Shown here in pieces: positions 21,597 through 33,970 of a DNA stretch of 64,000 nucleotides. A program made the translations under genes and the position numbers. The stretch comes from Chrysemys picta bellii (Eukaryota; Chordata; Testudines; Emydidae). How positions within the stretch are numbered: position 1 is the stretch's first letter; the number at the start of each line of letters is the position of its first letter. A model generated the notes under the pieces. It saw nothing but the letters and a program-made list of their open reading frames with translations, searched no databases and was not told where the DNA came from. The stretch is taken from positions 89,910,264 through 89,974,263 of the forward strand of contig NC_088797.1 of the NCBI RefSeq assembly GCF_011386835.1, in the 5' to 3' direction.

Positions 21597-23062
21597 CACC
21601 ATTTCTCAAATGCGGCCACCAGGGGTCTCCCTGCAGCCTTGGCAGTTTCCTGGGCAGTGGGGTGGGCAGAAGCATCAGCCCCTCTCCTTTCTCTATGTTG
21701 CTCCTGCATGCGCCGCCTCTCTGGAGACACAGGTGGGACACACAACACTTAAGGAGCAAGGGGAGGAGGCCATGGGTGATGGTGAGAAGGCGAGAAGTGG
21801 GCCTGGAGGAGAAGTAAGGAGGTGAGCCAGCAGCAGGATGAGGAGGGCAGGTGGAGGGTCTGGTTGCAAGTGGGAGAGTGAGGAGGCAATGGTGGGGGTG
21901 AGGAGGCGAGTGGTGGGATGGGGAGGGTGAAGAGGCGAGCAGTGGGTGGGTGAGGAGGCAAGCGGTGAGGCGAGTGGAGGCCTGGTGGGAGAGTAAAGAG
22001 GCAAGCCAGTGGGGGGGCTGACTGTGAGTGGGGGAGTGAGGACGCCAGTGGGGAGTGTGGTGTGAGGAGATGAGCGGTGAGGCGAGTGGGGGGAGCCTGG
22101 TGGAGAAGTAAGGAGGCAAGTAGTGAACCAGCAGCAGGGTGAGGAGGTTGGCGGGGATGGGGGTCTGGCTGTGAGCGGGGGAGTGAGGAGGTGAGTGGTG
22201 GGCCACCAATAAGAGAGGGTTCTCACAGTGTGTGGGGGGTATGTGTCTGTGGCAGGGGAGTCAGGAGGTGAGCTGCGGGAGGGGGACTGAGGAGGGATGC
22301 AGGAGGTGAGTGGCGGGTGGGTTGGGGGTTAGGAGGTGAGTGGCAGGTGCATGGGCAGTGGATGGAGCCCCCCTTTGGGGAGGCTAGCTGCAGACTCCAC
22401 CCCTTCTGCCCGCACCCCCACCCCCTGGCAGCCAGAGCCCTGAGACTCCCTGCTGCTGGTACCAAAAGCCCCCCACCCAGAGAAGCCCCGAGCGCCCCCC
22501 TACCTGCCCGGAGGAGCCCTGGGCTGGCCGAAGCCCAGAGTGCCCCTCATCCAGAGGAGCTCTGGGCCAGCTGCAGCCCTGAGTCCTGCCACCTGCCCGG
22601 AGGAGCCCCAGGCCAGCCACAGCCATGCTTCCCTTCTCCAGACCCAAGCCACCCAGATACGTTTTTCATTATTATTTGGACTTTTATTATGTCAAAGTAT
22701 TTTTAAATGTACTTCAGAATTGTTATACAGACAACCACTTTTACCAAAAAAGCAAAAGAAATAATAATAAAAAAGACAAGAACGTGCAAAGCACCTTATT
22801 TGTGTTTCTATTCTTTTAGGGCCAATAAAGAATAGAGATAACTGTGCATTATTTTTATTACTGAGTCTGCAAAAAAAAAAAAAAAACAACAAACCCAAAC
22901 CTTACATAAATAAATTACAATGATTTGGATGTATACATGTGCATATTATTTTACTAACTTTAGGAAAAATAAATAATTTTTGGAAGAAGTGTCCGTGCGG
23001 CCACCAGCAAGAGTTGGTGGCCGCACTTGGAGGCCACCAAAAATTTGCTGTGAGAACCCGTG
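21597..23062. mobile_element. hAT-bounded non-autonomous element of 1.47 kb with G-rich cargo
   Basis: The left end reads CACCATTTCTCAAATGCGGC. The right end, inverted, reads CACGGGTTCTCACAGCAAAT. An exact 8-bp duplication CTTTATAA lies at 21589-21596 and 23063-23070. A GTGCGGCCACC subterminal motif is repeated near both ends: left at about 21611, right in both orientations around 22996-23030. The interior holds a degenerate G-rich minisatellite (about 21770-22330), a CCCGGAGGAGCC-type repeat (about 22480-22620) and an AT-rich right third. No transposase is encoded. The long open frames on both strands (up to 216 codons, mostly P, S, H, L) come from repeat composition. Confidence 0.85.
21770..22335 (+). 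repeat. Degenerate G-rich minisatellite
   Basis: Units built from GGAGGCGAGTGGTGGG, GTGAGGAGG and GGGGGAGTGAGGAGG recur with many point changes and variable spacing for about 560 bp. Runs of three or more G are frequent enough for G-quadruplex formation. It lies wholly inside the hAT-bounded element. Confidence 0.8.
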
Positions 23063-23070
23063 CTTTATAA

Positions 23071-26000
23071 CACTATAAATGGTTTGTGAAGAAATACATT
23101 ATCATACAAAATGGAATTTCTCTCATAAGTTATGGTACAATACATACAGGCCACAATTTTGGGCTTTGTGGTTGACCCTCTATGTTGGCTTAGTCAATGT
23201 ATAATAACTCTACAGCCTACTTAACTCACCCTTGGAATTTCCCAAGTATAGGGATGTATATCTTCTCCAGACTGCTCAGGCCTGGAGGAATCACCCTTAT
23301 GCAACCCGGAGAACAGGGACATGCTCAGGAAGGGGAAGAAAAAAGAGGTGTGATTAGAGCACTCTGTTTTCTCTGGCTATTCTAGGCCAATGTAGTAGCC
23401 TATTGGGAATATGTTCAGAGACTCTCCCCCTTATAAAGGGGGTCAAATGCATATGGAAAGTGCAAAACTGCCTTAAAGCTGCTCAGAATTATTCTGTGTT
23501 CAGACTTGTCTTGACTTTTAAGTCTGAATGTATTCTGCTAAACAAGCTATCTTTGAAGAAAATTAGTTCATTAGTTTAAACATTCATAACTTTAAAAATG
23601 GAATGAGGTGGAATTTGAGGTGTTACCTAGTTTGATCTGGGGTTAACTTTATATGATTTATTCTGTGGAACTGCCTAGATATTGTGTTTGAGGTGGTCTA
23701 GTTCTGTTCTGATTTCCTCTCTTGATGGGTGTATTTTCAAATCTTCATAATCTTTGTTTCACAGCCTAATTTTTTCATATCTCCCAAAGCCTGTTTTAAT
23801 CGTTATAATCTATTATAAATCAAGGGTCTTATTTAAAAGTCCAGCTGTTTAACTTATTCCCTTAAATTATTCTCTAATGGAGTGCCTGGATACACTGATA
23901 AAGTGGGTTAGCAGGAGCTGGAACCGTGGAAGGAGCTGAGTTTTGCTGGTTCACTGTGGCAGGTGCAGCTTGTTAACTCACACTGACTATAGGAATAGGC
24001 CTCTAATCAGATGACTTTAGTCTATGCTAATCTCAGGGGGGAACAATTAAATTTGCAAAATAGGTTTGATGGCTGTTCTGTTAGGACTGTGTGGTAGCTC
24101 ATTAAAGCTGGATCTTAAGAAAAGGGTGAGTTTTGAATGTACACATCTGTCATTTTGGAACATGGCAGATATGCTACTTGCTCACATTCCCTCACTTTCA
24201 AATGCAAACACTTACTCCAAAAAAGAAAGTATTTTTACAGTTAGGAAAATTTATTTTTGTTAGTCTTGTAACTCAAATTATTGCAAGGGATTTTGCTCAA
24301 AACTTCATCTTTGAAGAGGGACCAAATATGGAAATTTCCACCCCAAACTGAATGAGTGTGTGTGTGTGAGAAAAAATTACAATAGACAATTTGTTGTACC
24401 CTTCCTATAGTAGTAGCTACTGGCAAGGGCTCGAGCCACACCTTTCATTTAGTCATTCTGTAGTGTTCACAGTTATCCAAATGTCATTTATCTGAGCTTC
24501 CTCAATACACAAATGTATATCCTACTCACAGCAGGGCTGTGTCCCCAGGCTTTGTTTAGGCTTATGATGACTGCGTTTCTTATGACTCATACAAGCTGGA
24601 TACAGCAGAGTCTGATAAGAGGAATGAGCAGTAAGAGAGCCCAGAAGAAGAGTAAAGCAATTCAGTTAAAGGTTTAGTTAAATCTAGTTAGTACCACAAA
24701 CCCAGCTGGGGCTCCCACTCAATCTATCAGCGATCCTTCTAGTTCCCCAGCAATCCTAGAATTCACAAGGTAAACAGACCTTCCTTCATTCTAAAAATTT
24801 TTTGTAAACAAAGTTAAGGTTTAATGGATTTGTCTGATGTTAATGATGGTGACAATTTTCTAATTCTAGTTCTGATGAAGATGATGCCTTTTAATTTTTC
24901 TGTAAATCTTTGTGTAATCCCATTTTCTGTGGTTTTGATATCAATAAGAATCATGCCTAAATACTGCTCTTTCAGTATCACATTGTTGTTCTTTAGTGGC
25001 CAGAATCAGCCCCATTGGTTTTTGATATATTAAAAAATTGAAATACTTTAAAAAAAAGAAAGTCCTGAAGCTGCTGACCCTTACTCATGCATATGGGCAC
25101 CAGGACCCTATTGGGACCAGTTTTGATATAGGCAGACTTTAAAAATCCAGATGAATACATTTAAATAGTACATTTGAAGATCATTCCGCCCCATTAATTC
25201 ATTTGCCTAAACTTGACTTCAGGCTGCATTTAAAGTTTCCATTATTCCCTTATATGATGGGGTGTTTATATTCTTACCTGGTAAGTGGAGGAGGAGTTAA
25301 TAGGTTTAATAGAAAGGGGAAGGAAAATACCTTTAGTACCCTGAAGTGGTTTTACAAACTGTAAACCCTGGGAGGGAGGGACTGACTACTGGGGTCTCAT
25401 TAAGAAACCCATCTTTTTAACAGGAAGGCTTTATACCAGAGAGAGAATCCCTTGCTCTCAGAGAACAATATACTCTGTTTGCACCCAGGTCTGAGATGAT
25501 GTTGCTCTGTTTTTGGACCCTGACTGTGATGGTGGCATTCTCTAGAGAGCCAGGGACACTTTGTATGCAATTGAAATTTGTCTAGGAACTGTAGCAATGA
25601 TGTGCTTGGGAGTTGGGAACTCTGAAGCTGAAGGAGTGCTTGTAAGGTGGGCTGTCACGTCTGAGATCACTTGGTCTCAAATGTTTTTATTTGCTATGGG
25701 AGTATTTGCCCTTGCATATCTCTAGTTTTAAACCAAATTAAGTTGAGCTCCTTGTATAAATACTTAACTATTCCACATATTATGGATTCCAGCCCTTTCA
25801 GCCTTTTCTTTTATGTAAAACATTATTGACTTCATTACATACACTATTATTCTATTTCATTACCTTCCCTGCCCCCTGGCATGTATCCAGGGCCTTCATC
25901 TTTCATAGCAGGATAGTACTGCTCCAGGAGGCATATCATTAAAGCATAGGCAATCAGTTGGTACTGATGGTACAAATTAAGCTAGATTCCAATACCCTCA

Positions 26001-26755
26001 ACCTTGGGAAACCAGGTGCATTCCCTTCCCTGAAGAACATCTCCTGTGTATTTCCCAAAGTTTCCCCTCAACCCTGCTTTCTTTAAATGGCAGTGTGGGA
26101 AAAAATAAGGTGGTAAAATAAATAAAAATACTGCAGATATATGTTAAGTTTAGCAATAGAGTATAATTAATTTTGAAGGTACTTTGCTACCTTGCCAAAG
26201 ATAAAAAGTCCTTCTTTTATCATAATGCAGTTAATATTTTGTAGACTCAGAAGAGGAAATGTATTGAAAGAAGATTAATTTTACTATTATTGGGAATGCT
26301 TTTAGAAGAAGAACTGATGTATTGAATCCTGTAACAATTTCTGGTTTTGCTCACTATCTTTAAGGGAAGCTTTTAAAACTGTTTTTGGTTAAGTGTTTTT
26401 TTTTTTATTATTACATTTTGGCTAAGCTAATACAGATAATAGTGTTCAGACTGTTAAAATACTGATGATAAATAGCCTAGGTCTCTGGAGTAATCTGTCT
26501 TGCTTTGTTTAACCTGATCAGATGAAAACTGGAAGAAAAATTCATAATTATTTTGAGGGATGTCAGGGAGTAAAGGAATAACAATGCAACAATATAGCTG
26601 AAATAATTATTTTACAAAATCATGATTTGTAAATTAGTTACAGTTTTCTGGCCATATGGCATTGCATTTTTTGTGTGATATACTTGGTTGCAGCCCCTGG
26701 AGATAGTCCAATAATAGTTTTGTTATAGTCATCCATATAACATTGAGAGATTTTC
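23071..26755. other. Unassigned DNA, no gene seen
   Basis: About 3.7 kb without a recognisable coding exon, RNA gene or clear transposon. There is a short TG run near 24355-24368 and T/A runs near 24790 and 26395. All open frames are short and lack domains. Confidence 0.5.
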
Positions 26756-26759
26756 TGAT

Positions 26760-27075
26760 GGTTAGAAGAGGGGACTGGTTGTCCGGACTCCTAGGTTCTG
26801 TGTTCTGCCTGCCTCTCACTCACCCTGAGCAAGTCACGTAAGCCTTTGTGTCTCCATTTAGCCATATGTGTAAGAGGTGTACAAAGGATGTTACAATGTT
26901 TGTTTACCTTGGTCCAGGGACTAGCATTTTACTGATATGTTGTCTATTTGTAAAGCATCATGTATATCTTATGTTTCTATATAAATGCTTATCAATAATC
27001 ATGCTAAGAACTGTGAATCATTCTGAGATCCTTGACAAATGTGCTTTTAAGTGCAAAGAATTACAACTGTAAAAT
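26760..27075 (+). repeat. MIR-like SINE, decayed
   Basis: GGACTCCTAGGTTCTGTGTT, then GAGCAAGTCACGTAAGCCTT, then TCTCCATTTAGCCATATG and, at the end, TTCTGAGATCCTTGACAAAT follow the order of MIR-class CORE-SINEs. It is an old insertion with many substitutions. Its 74-codon open frame is not considered a gene. Confidence 0.6.
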
Positions 27076-27755
27076 GGCATTTTAAAAAAGAGTAGATTTT
27101 ATATTTTGAGTATCAAATAAAGTCAAACTAAGCCACCCTACCTGAAAATCTGTGTTTTGAGTCAGTGGTTGAATAATTTTTAGGTAAAAGTCTGAGGATA
27201 GTTATATACATTTCGTTTGGGTGTAATTAACACCAAGATGAATGCTAAAGAACCTTTGTAGAAATTGATACGTTGATATGTGATACTCTGTGCACAGAAC
27301 CTAGTGGTTTGGAATTCTGGACTATGGCTAATATTTATTGGTTCAGTTCATGGGCGTTAACTGATAAAACTTGAAAACCCTAAAGACAAAACTGCTGATG
27401 ATGGCATGTAGGATTTATAGAATTAAACCCAGCTTAGCTTCACATGGTTTCAACATGAAATAATAAATCAAAAGTCTCTTTCTCCAAGAAATCTGCTCCC
27501 TTTTCTCTAGGAGCCATGTGTCTGGGGGGCCTCTGAAGTCTTCTGAGGTTAGTGGCTGGAAGTCTTAGGCATGCAGCTAACCCTATTCCCAACATCACTA
27601 GTCTTCAGGATGGTTAATAGCAAGGCAAACTTGCTCCTCTTCATGGACTGGGATACCCACCCTTCCCAGATTGTGCCGCTTCCAGTTCAGAAGGCAAAGT
27701 GAATGATTATCATCACAACTACTATTAATTTGTAGACTAGCAGTAAATACAACAT
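27076..27755. other. Unassigned DNA
   Basis: No gene or clear repeat is recognised. Confidence 0.45.
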
Positions 27756-27760
27756 AAGGC

Positions 27761-28152
27761 TGTGATGGGGTGTATAACCCCTTCATCACCAGTGCAGGGT
27801 TTAAAGAGCTGTTGTGGCAATCATGTTAAAAATGGAATAAGGGCTTAAAAGCAGGATGTTTGCAGCAGTTGCTGGGCAGCTAGGAGAGAGCAGGTGATGG
27901 GTTTACAGTTCCCGAAGGAGACTCCTGGAAGCTGTCAGGGGAACTGCCCTCAGGAAGGCCATTGACTAGCTCCTCCTATGCTTGGTAAGATAGGTTCGGC
28001 AGGCCTTGAGGAGAACCGATTAGGTAGCTGGTACCATTACTCTTTACCCCTTTCTAGGTTAGGGAATCTGAGAACATACAAAAGGGCCTAAGAGAGTGAG
28101 AGCCAAGAGCCCCATCAATACAATAGTACTACTAAACACTAGTTGTGTCACA
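27761..28152 (+). repeat. Possible LTR fragment
   Basis: The stretch starts with TGTGATGGGGTGTATAACCC and has TGTCACA near 28146-28152, so a TGTGA..TCACA terminal pair is possible. The interior is moderately GC-rich and non-coding. No matching flanking duplication was seen, and the assignment is weak. Confidence 0.35.
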
Positions 28153-29620
28153 GAGACCTCTACTTGGGCAGATGGATTTTTCAGTGTCCATCCAGTAGGA
28201 GGCACCTGTCAGCAGCCTAGGAACTGTGACCGAGGCAAGCAGAAAGTGAATCTCAGAACTGTGGAGGTTTTATCTCCTTGTCTTTTTGGAGACATGGGAT
28301 GAACACTTCAGTTTTTATAACAATGATTTTTTTGTATGTTTTTGTCAAAAGTTCAAAGCATCTGTGATCGCTTCAGGGGGGCAGAACTGCACTATTTTCC
28401 TATGTATAGTCAACTAAAAAATTGCAAAGAGAAATATTTATTTCCTCCCAGTGCCTTCTTGACAGAAATGGGCCATTGTTTTTGATATTCTACAGAAATC
28501 TTAGTAAAGGAGCACAACTAGAATAAAAGAATTATTAAAAAATAGTTCAGCAAAAATCATTTTTAATGTAAATGAGCAGCAGCAGCTGGGATTCACAGGC
28601 ATGCAGGATAGCTACATTGGTAGCATAAGATGAACAACAAATTGTTGGGATAACATAATAGGTACTTCTGTGACTAACTGCTATCTTATTTGCAGTGTTG
28701 GTATCAAGATAGGAGAGACCCAAGATGGGTGGATTCAGCTCTACCATTGTCTTATGCTATTTTCTTTCCTTTTTTTGATCATGTCCTTTTTTTTACCAAA
28801 TAGCTGAATCTGAGGAAAATAGGTTTTCAAAATGGCATATAGGCAGCTGTGGATGCAAGGCCATTTCTAATTTGCCTGTGATTAATATAATGGCACCTGT
28901 GAATTGAGCATTTTCACATGCAACCTGACTGTTAGGCAATTATATTGCCATTTGTGAAGGCAGATGCCATTTTCTACACTAGTCAAGGTAACTGAGTGTG
29001 AAAATCAGATGTGCATTTTTGGCATGTATGCATCCAAATATTTTCAGTTATTTTGAAGGTTCCCCCCCTCGCCTCAATCTTCTTCTTCCTGTTAGCCTTT
29101 TTTTCTTTTGCTGCTTACCTTCTTTTCAGTTGTTTTTCCTTCAGTTATTCTCTGCAGCTGGACTGTATAATTCAGCTGCAGTGAATGCCCTGCAATGACT
29201 CCTTCATTCTGTGACATGGCTCAGTAGAAGGCATGTCATGTAGGAATGATTTATTCTGTGTGAACATAATTCAGACTTCAGAAAACCCTAACATCTGTCA
29301 AGTTATCAAAGTGCTGCCTTTAACTCCTGGGCTAGATTCATCAGTGATCATTAGCTTGGTGATTTGGCTCAAATCCTCTCACTTTGGCTGAGCATTAAAA
29401 CATTTTCTAGTTCTCATTTCTCTTTGGCTCCCACTGTTGGTGGCAGAATGACTTGGTAGATACTGAAGACAGGTGGCACACAAAAAATAAAATATGTAAC
29501 ATTGTGCGGGGGAAGGTTTCCCCCTGCTCCCTCCACCCAATTTGTAGAACTTAGATGGTCTTTGGGAGGGTTTGGTAGGTTTTGGTAGGGGGGATTAAAG
29601 GGGAATTTGGGTAGTCTGTA
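28153..29620. other. Unassigned DNA
   Basis: No gene or clear repeat is recognised. Short T-rich and C-rich runs occur near 28765 and 29066. Confidence 0.45.
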
Positions 29621-29629
29621 GGAAACTAG

Positions 29630-29856
29630 AGAGACAGAAGGTGCATGAAGTAATATTTTTTTATTGGACCATGTTCTGTTGGTGAAAGGGACAAGCTTTT
29701 GAGCTATTCAGAGCTCTTCTTCAGGTCTGTGTAGCTCAAATACATGTCTTTTTCACCAACAGAAGTTGGTCCAACAAAAGATATTAATACCTCACCCACC
29801 TTGTCTCTCTAACATCCTGGGACCAACACGGCTGCAACAACACTGCAAGCATCTAA
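29630..29856. mobile_element. Foldback PLE (subfamily B) with 8-bp TSD
   Basis: The left half (to about 29726) is a minus-strand copy of a PLE tail: TTATTGGACCATGTTCTGTT, then GACAAGCTTTTGAGC, then GAGCTCTTCTTCAGG. The right half is the plus-strand tail with CACCAACAGAAGTTGGTCC, AAAGATATTAATACCTCACC and ACCAACACGGCTGCAAC. No protein-coding part remains between the arms. GAAACTAG occurs at 29622-29629 and 29857-29864 and is a good candidate target duplication. Confidence 0.82.
29689..29724 (-). ncRNA. Hammerhead-like core, damaged (PLE subfamily B)
   Basis: On the minus strand it reads CTGAAGA, an AGAGCT/AGCTC stem II, then AAAA in place of GAAA, then a short G-C stem III. Losing G12 of the conserved GAAA should abolish activity, so this is a decayed example of the motif. 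Confidence 0.35.
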
Positions 29857-29864
29857 GAAACTAG

Positions 29865-30157
29865 GACAGTTAATCATGCTAGGTTTGTTTTATTTGATTA
29901 GCTACTATAGCTTAGTTAAACATAAAAGGGTTATTAATAACAGTGTGCCAACGGTGGTATTGTTTGTTTATGCACTAGCAATATTGTACCATTGGATAGG
30001 GTAAACTTGTAGTTTTAGTAAATTTGTAAGAACTGACCATATGGAATTGATAGAAGCATTAAATATTGTGAACAGAAAAGATAATTGGGTCATACAGTAT
30101 TAGAATCTGTGCCACAGTCAAGATTTAATGGACACTGGATACAATGTATAAGTGAGG

Positions 30158-30160
<3 letters not shown>
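29865..30160. other. Unassigned DNA
   Basis: Nothing recognised. Confidence 0.4.

Positions 30161-30161
<1 letters not shown>

Positions 30162-30197
<36 letters not shown>
30162..30197 (+). repeat. (CT)n microsatellite
   Basis: CT units from about 30162, with one interrupting T near 30189. Confidence 0.93.
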
Positions 30198-30655
30198 CTT
30201 TCCATTTTCTCCTGTCTTTAATCTCCCCTTAAGAAAGAAAAGGCTTGCTTAATTAGGATCTAATGTTTCAATGGTAAAATATACTTTTATATTCTTGTCT
30301 TACTAATGAGGTTAAGTGAGTAGGCAAGGACAGACACTGCATAGAATTATGCATTTTGGCATGTGTCTTAAATTTAAAGCGAGAGCTTAAAATTTATCAT
30401 TTTTACCTGAAGTTGATCCCACCACAAGTGATTATAGGAGAACTGCAGGTGCAATTTGTAAACTCTAGATACAGGTTACTAGATTATCATCTTTCTGCAT
30501 CCTATAAGCCAAATACTATCCTCATTGGTGCAGTGAAGGAGAAGGATGCTGTTATTTCACTTGCATCTTTTGCTGAAGGAATCCAGACAGCCAGGACCAT
30601 GGGGTGTCTGTGTGGGAGTGTATGGGTTGTGGGTGTATGGTGTAGTATATTAGTG
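30198..30655. other. Unassigned DNA
   Basis: A 166-codon open frame at 30356-30856 crosses from here into a hAT fragment. It shows no domain and is not called as a gene. Confidence 0.45.
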
Positions 30656-30658
30656 CAG

Positions 30659-30985
30659 TGGCTCTCAGCCTTTCCGGACTACTGTACCCCATTCAGGAGT
30701 TTGATTTGTCTTGCGTACCCAAGTTTCACCTCACTTAAAAACTACTTGCTTACAAAATCGGACATAAAAATACAAAAATGTCACAGCACACTATTATTAA
30801 ACAATTACTTACTTTCTCATTTTTACCATATAATTATAAAATCAATTGAAATATAAATATTGTACTTGCATTTCAGAGGATAGGAGATAGAGCAGTATAA
30901 ACAAGTCATCGTCTGTGTGAAAATTTAGTTTGTACTGATTTTGCTAGTGCTTTTTATGTAGCCAGTTGTAAAACTAGGCAAATAG
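30659..30985 (+). mobile_element. hAT element, left-end fragment
   Basis: The stretch begins with CAGTGGCTCTCAGCCTTTCC, a typical CAG-starting hAT terminus, followed by AT-rich non-coding sequence. No matching right end was found. A second element lies immediately after it, at 30986. Confidence 0.6.
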
Positions 30986-31104
30986 TAGGGCTGCAGAGGA
31001 TTCAGGGGGCCTGGGGCAAAGCAATTTTGGGGGCCCCGTCCATAAAAAAAAAGTTGCAATACTATAGAATACTATATTCTCGTGGGGGCCCCTGTGGGGC
31101 CTGG
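30986..31104. mobile_element. Small foldback hAT-like MITE with 8-9-bp TSD
   Basis: Arms TAGGGCTGC..GGGGGCCTGG..TTTTGGGGGCCCC and GTGGGGGCCCCTGTGGGGCC are inverted copies around an AT-rich loop. GCAAATAG (GGCAAATAG in full) is found at 30978-30985 and 31105-31112. The first base is T rather than the usual C. Confidence 0.75.
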
Positions 31105-31112
31105 GCAAATAG

Positions 31113-33560
31113 ATGAGTTGATTTCATTTGTTGACTATCCCACATGTGTGCACACACACCCATCTATGGTCCTCTCTTGTATTTATAAGTTCCCTTTTAA
31201 TAGTCCTTTTTTGGAAAAAAAAGAACAGATGACTCTCGAATAAATACTATACAAATCTAAATTTCTTCTCGGTGGTTTGCCAGTAATAAACCACTCAATG
31301 TGTTCTCATGATTTATAAAGTCAGCAGAAAACTCAAGTGAAATATAGCTTGATTATTTTCTCTGGGGCCATCAATTATTAGTCTATATGTAAATATCAAG
31401 TACTTTCACAGTAAGTAAGGCTACTTCAAATGAAGCCTCACAAATAGAGGAGCATTTCACTACTGAATGTGCTACATAAAAGCCCTGAATAAAATGACTA
31501 AAATGGTGAAAGAGAAATATCACACCGTCAAACATCGAAGACTCTCTATCTAGATGGATTTCTACTTCATCTATTCTGCTGTACATACTAGAACAAAAGG
31601 CTGTTGGATGATGTGGAAGCTGAAGGGATAATGATAAGCACCTAAACATTAAGCTATAAGAGATCTTCCTCTCTCTTGCAGACAGCTATCATATGCTTAT
31701 TTCATTATTCACATCAGGCTTCCAGAACAATATCTTTCTTCACAGATTTTTTTTAAAAGTGAGCCATAATTATGAACTCCTTGTGAAAACATTGGTACAA
31801 GTTTTGTAAAGGAGACAAGTCTTTATTAAATTGTAGTCCACATGCTAAAGCATTATTTTCAGGTTATTTCTCAGGAATTTTAATTTCAAAGTTTCATATT
31901 ACCATAAATTCTTGAAAAATATAGATTGTTATAATGCACTGATGTCTATTAGATGAGCTTATATAAGACCTGTGATATTTCTATCTTTTTAAGTTGTACA
32001 GCAAGACATCCTCCGTATGAATCAATCCGATTTCAGGTGGTAAAATTGCGGGTCACCTTGCTGCTGCTTTAAATCCATTTCCTAAGCCTCTCTCAAATTT
32101 CTTTGGCAGCTCCTAAGCTTGAATATGGGACCATGGAGATATTTAAGTCTTTATCTATCATAGTAGGCAGCTGTCTTAATTGAATCACCTTGTGGTCGTG
32201 TGAAAAATTTGTTGCTCTACTTCATTGCTTGGGTGAGTGAATACTTCTTGTCTTGGATATTCTTTGTGATTTGATTAATCTTCTCCTAGGTTTCTACATG
32301 GGCAAACTCTCCTCTTTGTGCAGTCATTCTGTTTGTGCAGGGGGCGATAGAGACCAGACAGAATGAACGTGTTCACATTTTATTTTGTACTGTCTGTATA
32401 AACTAAATAAACCATTTAGAAAGCAGCAAACAGGTAGACATAGGCTCAGCATTGTAAAAAAGAAAATATGAATTTACTGTCGATGGATGGGAGACGCTAT
32501 CAGTACTAGCTCAAACCAGACAGTGCAAGAATGAGCTATGCAAGCTTCTCTTATACATCTCTGCCAATGCACTGAAATCCTTACCTGAAACACCAGTCAG
32601 TCTTTTATGGGCAACTACTAATTACTCAGAGTTTTGCCAAACCATATAGTGATTTTGTGACCTAGGCAAGCATCCCATTTCCTGATCATTATTACAATGT
32701 TTGGCCCAGTATTGTTTCAAGTTGTTAGTACCTGTTAGTAAAGATTAACCTTTTAGTCCTGTTTAATATTAAATTCATATATTAACTATTCTCCCCAAAT
32801 CCTTATGGTATTAGTAGAGAGTTTGTTTGAATTTTAAGGCCGTGAGTGAGTATTCAGGAATTTCATATGATTGAGTGCTGGGCTGTATCTAATTATCTTG
32901 TGAGGAAAATAGATGTGTAGGAAAAAGACCCCTCAAACTGATAAAGCGTTTACAGAAGTATAGTATAAACAAGACTGGGTGATTGATAAGACATACTTGT
33001 CGTTGCAAATGCTTTCTGCAATGCTTTTAACTCCATAAAATTGCTGGTTATCACAGCTGTCAGGAATGATGACAGGATTAGCGCTTCCTCATCAATTGGG
33101 TAAACTGAAGAAATTCCATTGGCTATTAGAAAAACGAAATACAAGGTAAATTTTTAGCCATGGGAAAGTATTTTTCCCTCCCAAAAGGGGTTTCTTTGCC
33201 TCATAAAAGACCTATAAAAAGACAGAGCTTTGGGGAATTATGTAGGGATTGCCAACTGTCACCATCCCACCAGTTATAGAGGAGAAAGACACAGAGGCTA
33301 GCTCTTTTCCTTACACCATGAGTGGTAATACATCTATTCTTTCTGTATTCTGGATAATGCTGTACTAATCTCACATGGTTAATCTTTTGATTAAATAATT
33401 CCATTTGAGCCTGCAATTTGACAATCTCAGAACATTGTTAACTTTAAGAACACAACAAAGTGGACCCAATTTCTGGGCCTCACAAGCTTCCACATCAACT
33501 GAGTGTCGGTATATGCTAGTTACTCTTTCTAGCTCTGGGTACATAGGACACACTCCCAGA
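31113..33560. other. AT-rich unassigned DNA
   Basis: No gene, RNA or clear repeat is recognised in about 2.4 kb. Confidence 0.5.
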
Positions 33561-33564
33561 CTCA

Positions 33565-33970
33565 GGTCATTTATCTGATGTCCTTCCTTTGGGATGTGGA
33601 ATGCTAATGCCCAGGCACCCTAAAACCTGAAATCAGTGCTTGAGTTTTCCAAAACCTCTGGTTGCTTACACACGTGTGCCCAGAACTCCCCCTAGACAAT
33701 GGCAACTCTTGGCTTGTACCTGATCCTGTTTGAGGATAATGTGGCAGGCAAGGAAGGAACATAGGCTCAGCAAAGGAATTTGTTAACCACTGGCAATTTA
33801 CTCTTAAAAGTACTTGACAGTAGCACATTATTGAAATAAAAATCCTGAGATGTGTCCTCTCCTAGTCTGATCTCATCCTTCCTATGAGTCCAAGATTTGT
33901 CAGTGCTTCTGGCTGGAAGAAAGTCCATCCAGCACTTTCTCTTGCAAGGCCTTCTTATATTTTGTGATGG
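33565..33970 (+). repeat. Dispersed repeat, copy 2 (possibly LTR-type)
   Basis: This is the partner of the repeat at 12.2-13.1 kb, in the same orientation. The aligned blocks are AGGAACATAGGCTCAGCAAA, GGAATTTGTTAACCACTGG, and TCTGATCTCATCC with CTATGAGTCC. The outer limits and the family are not certain. Confidence 0.45.

Noticed and set aside
21559..22226. Two long overlapping minus-strand open frames (216 and 177 codons)
   Set aside because: They lie in the G-rich minisatellite, consist mostly of P, S, H, L and T in repeat-derived order, and are open in several frames at once.
30356..30856. 166-codon plus-strand open frame
   Set aside because: It crosses the start of a hAT fragment at 30659. 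No domain in either part.
12245..33970. The two dispersed repeat copies as the LTR pair of one provirus
   Set aside because: The 20-kb interval contains CR1, hAT and PLE insertions but no gag, pol or env similarity, and the copies are too diverged.
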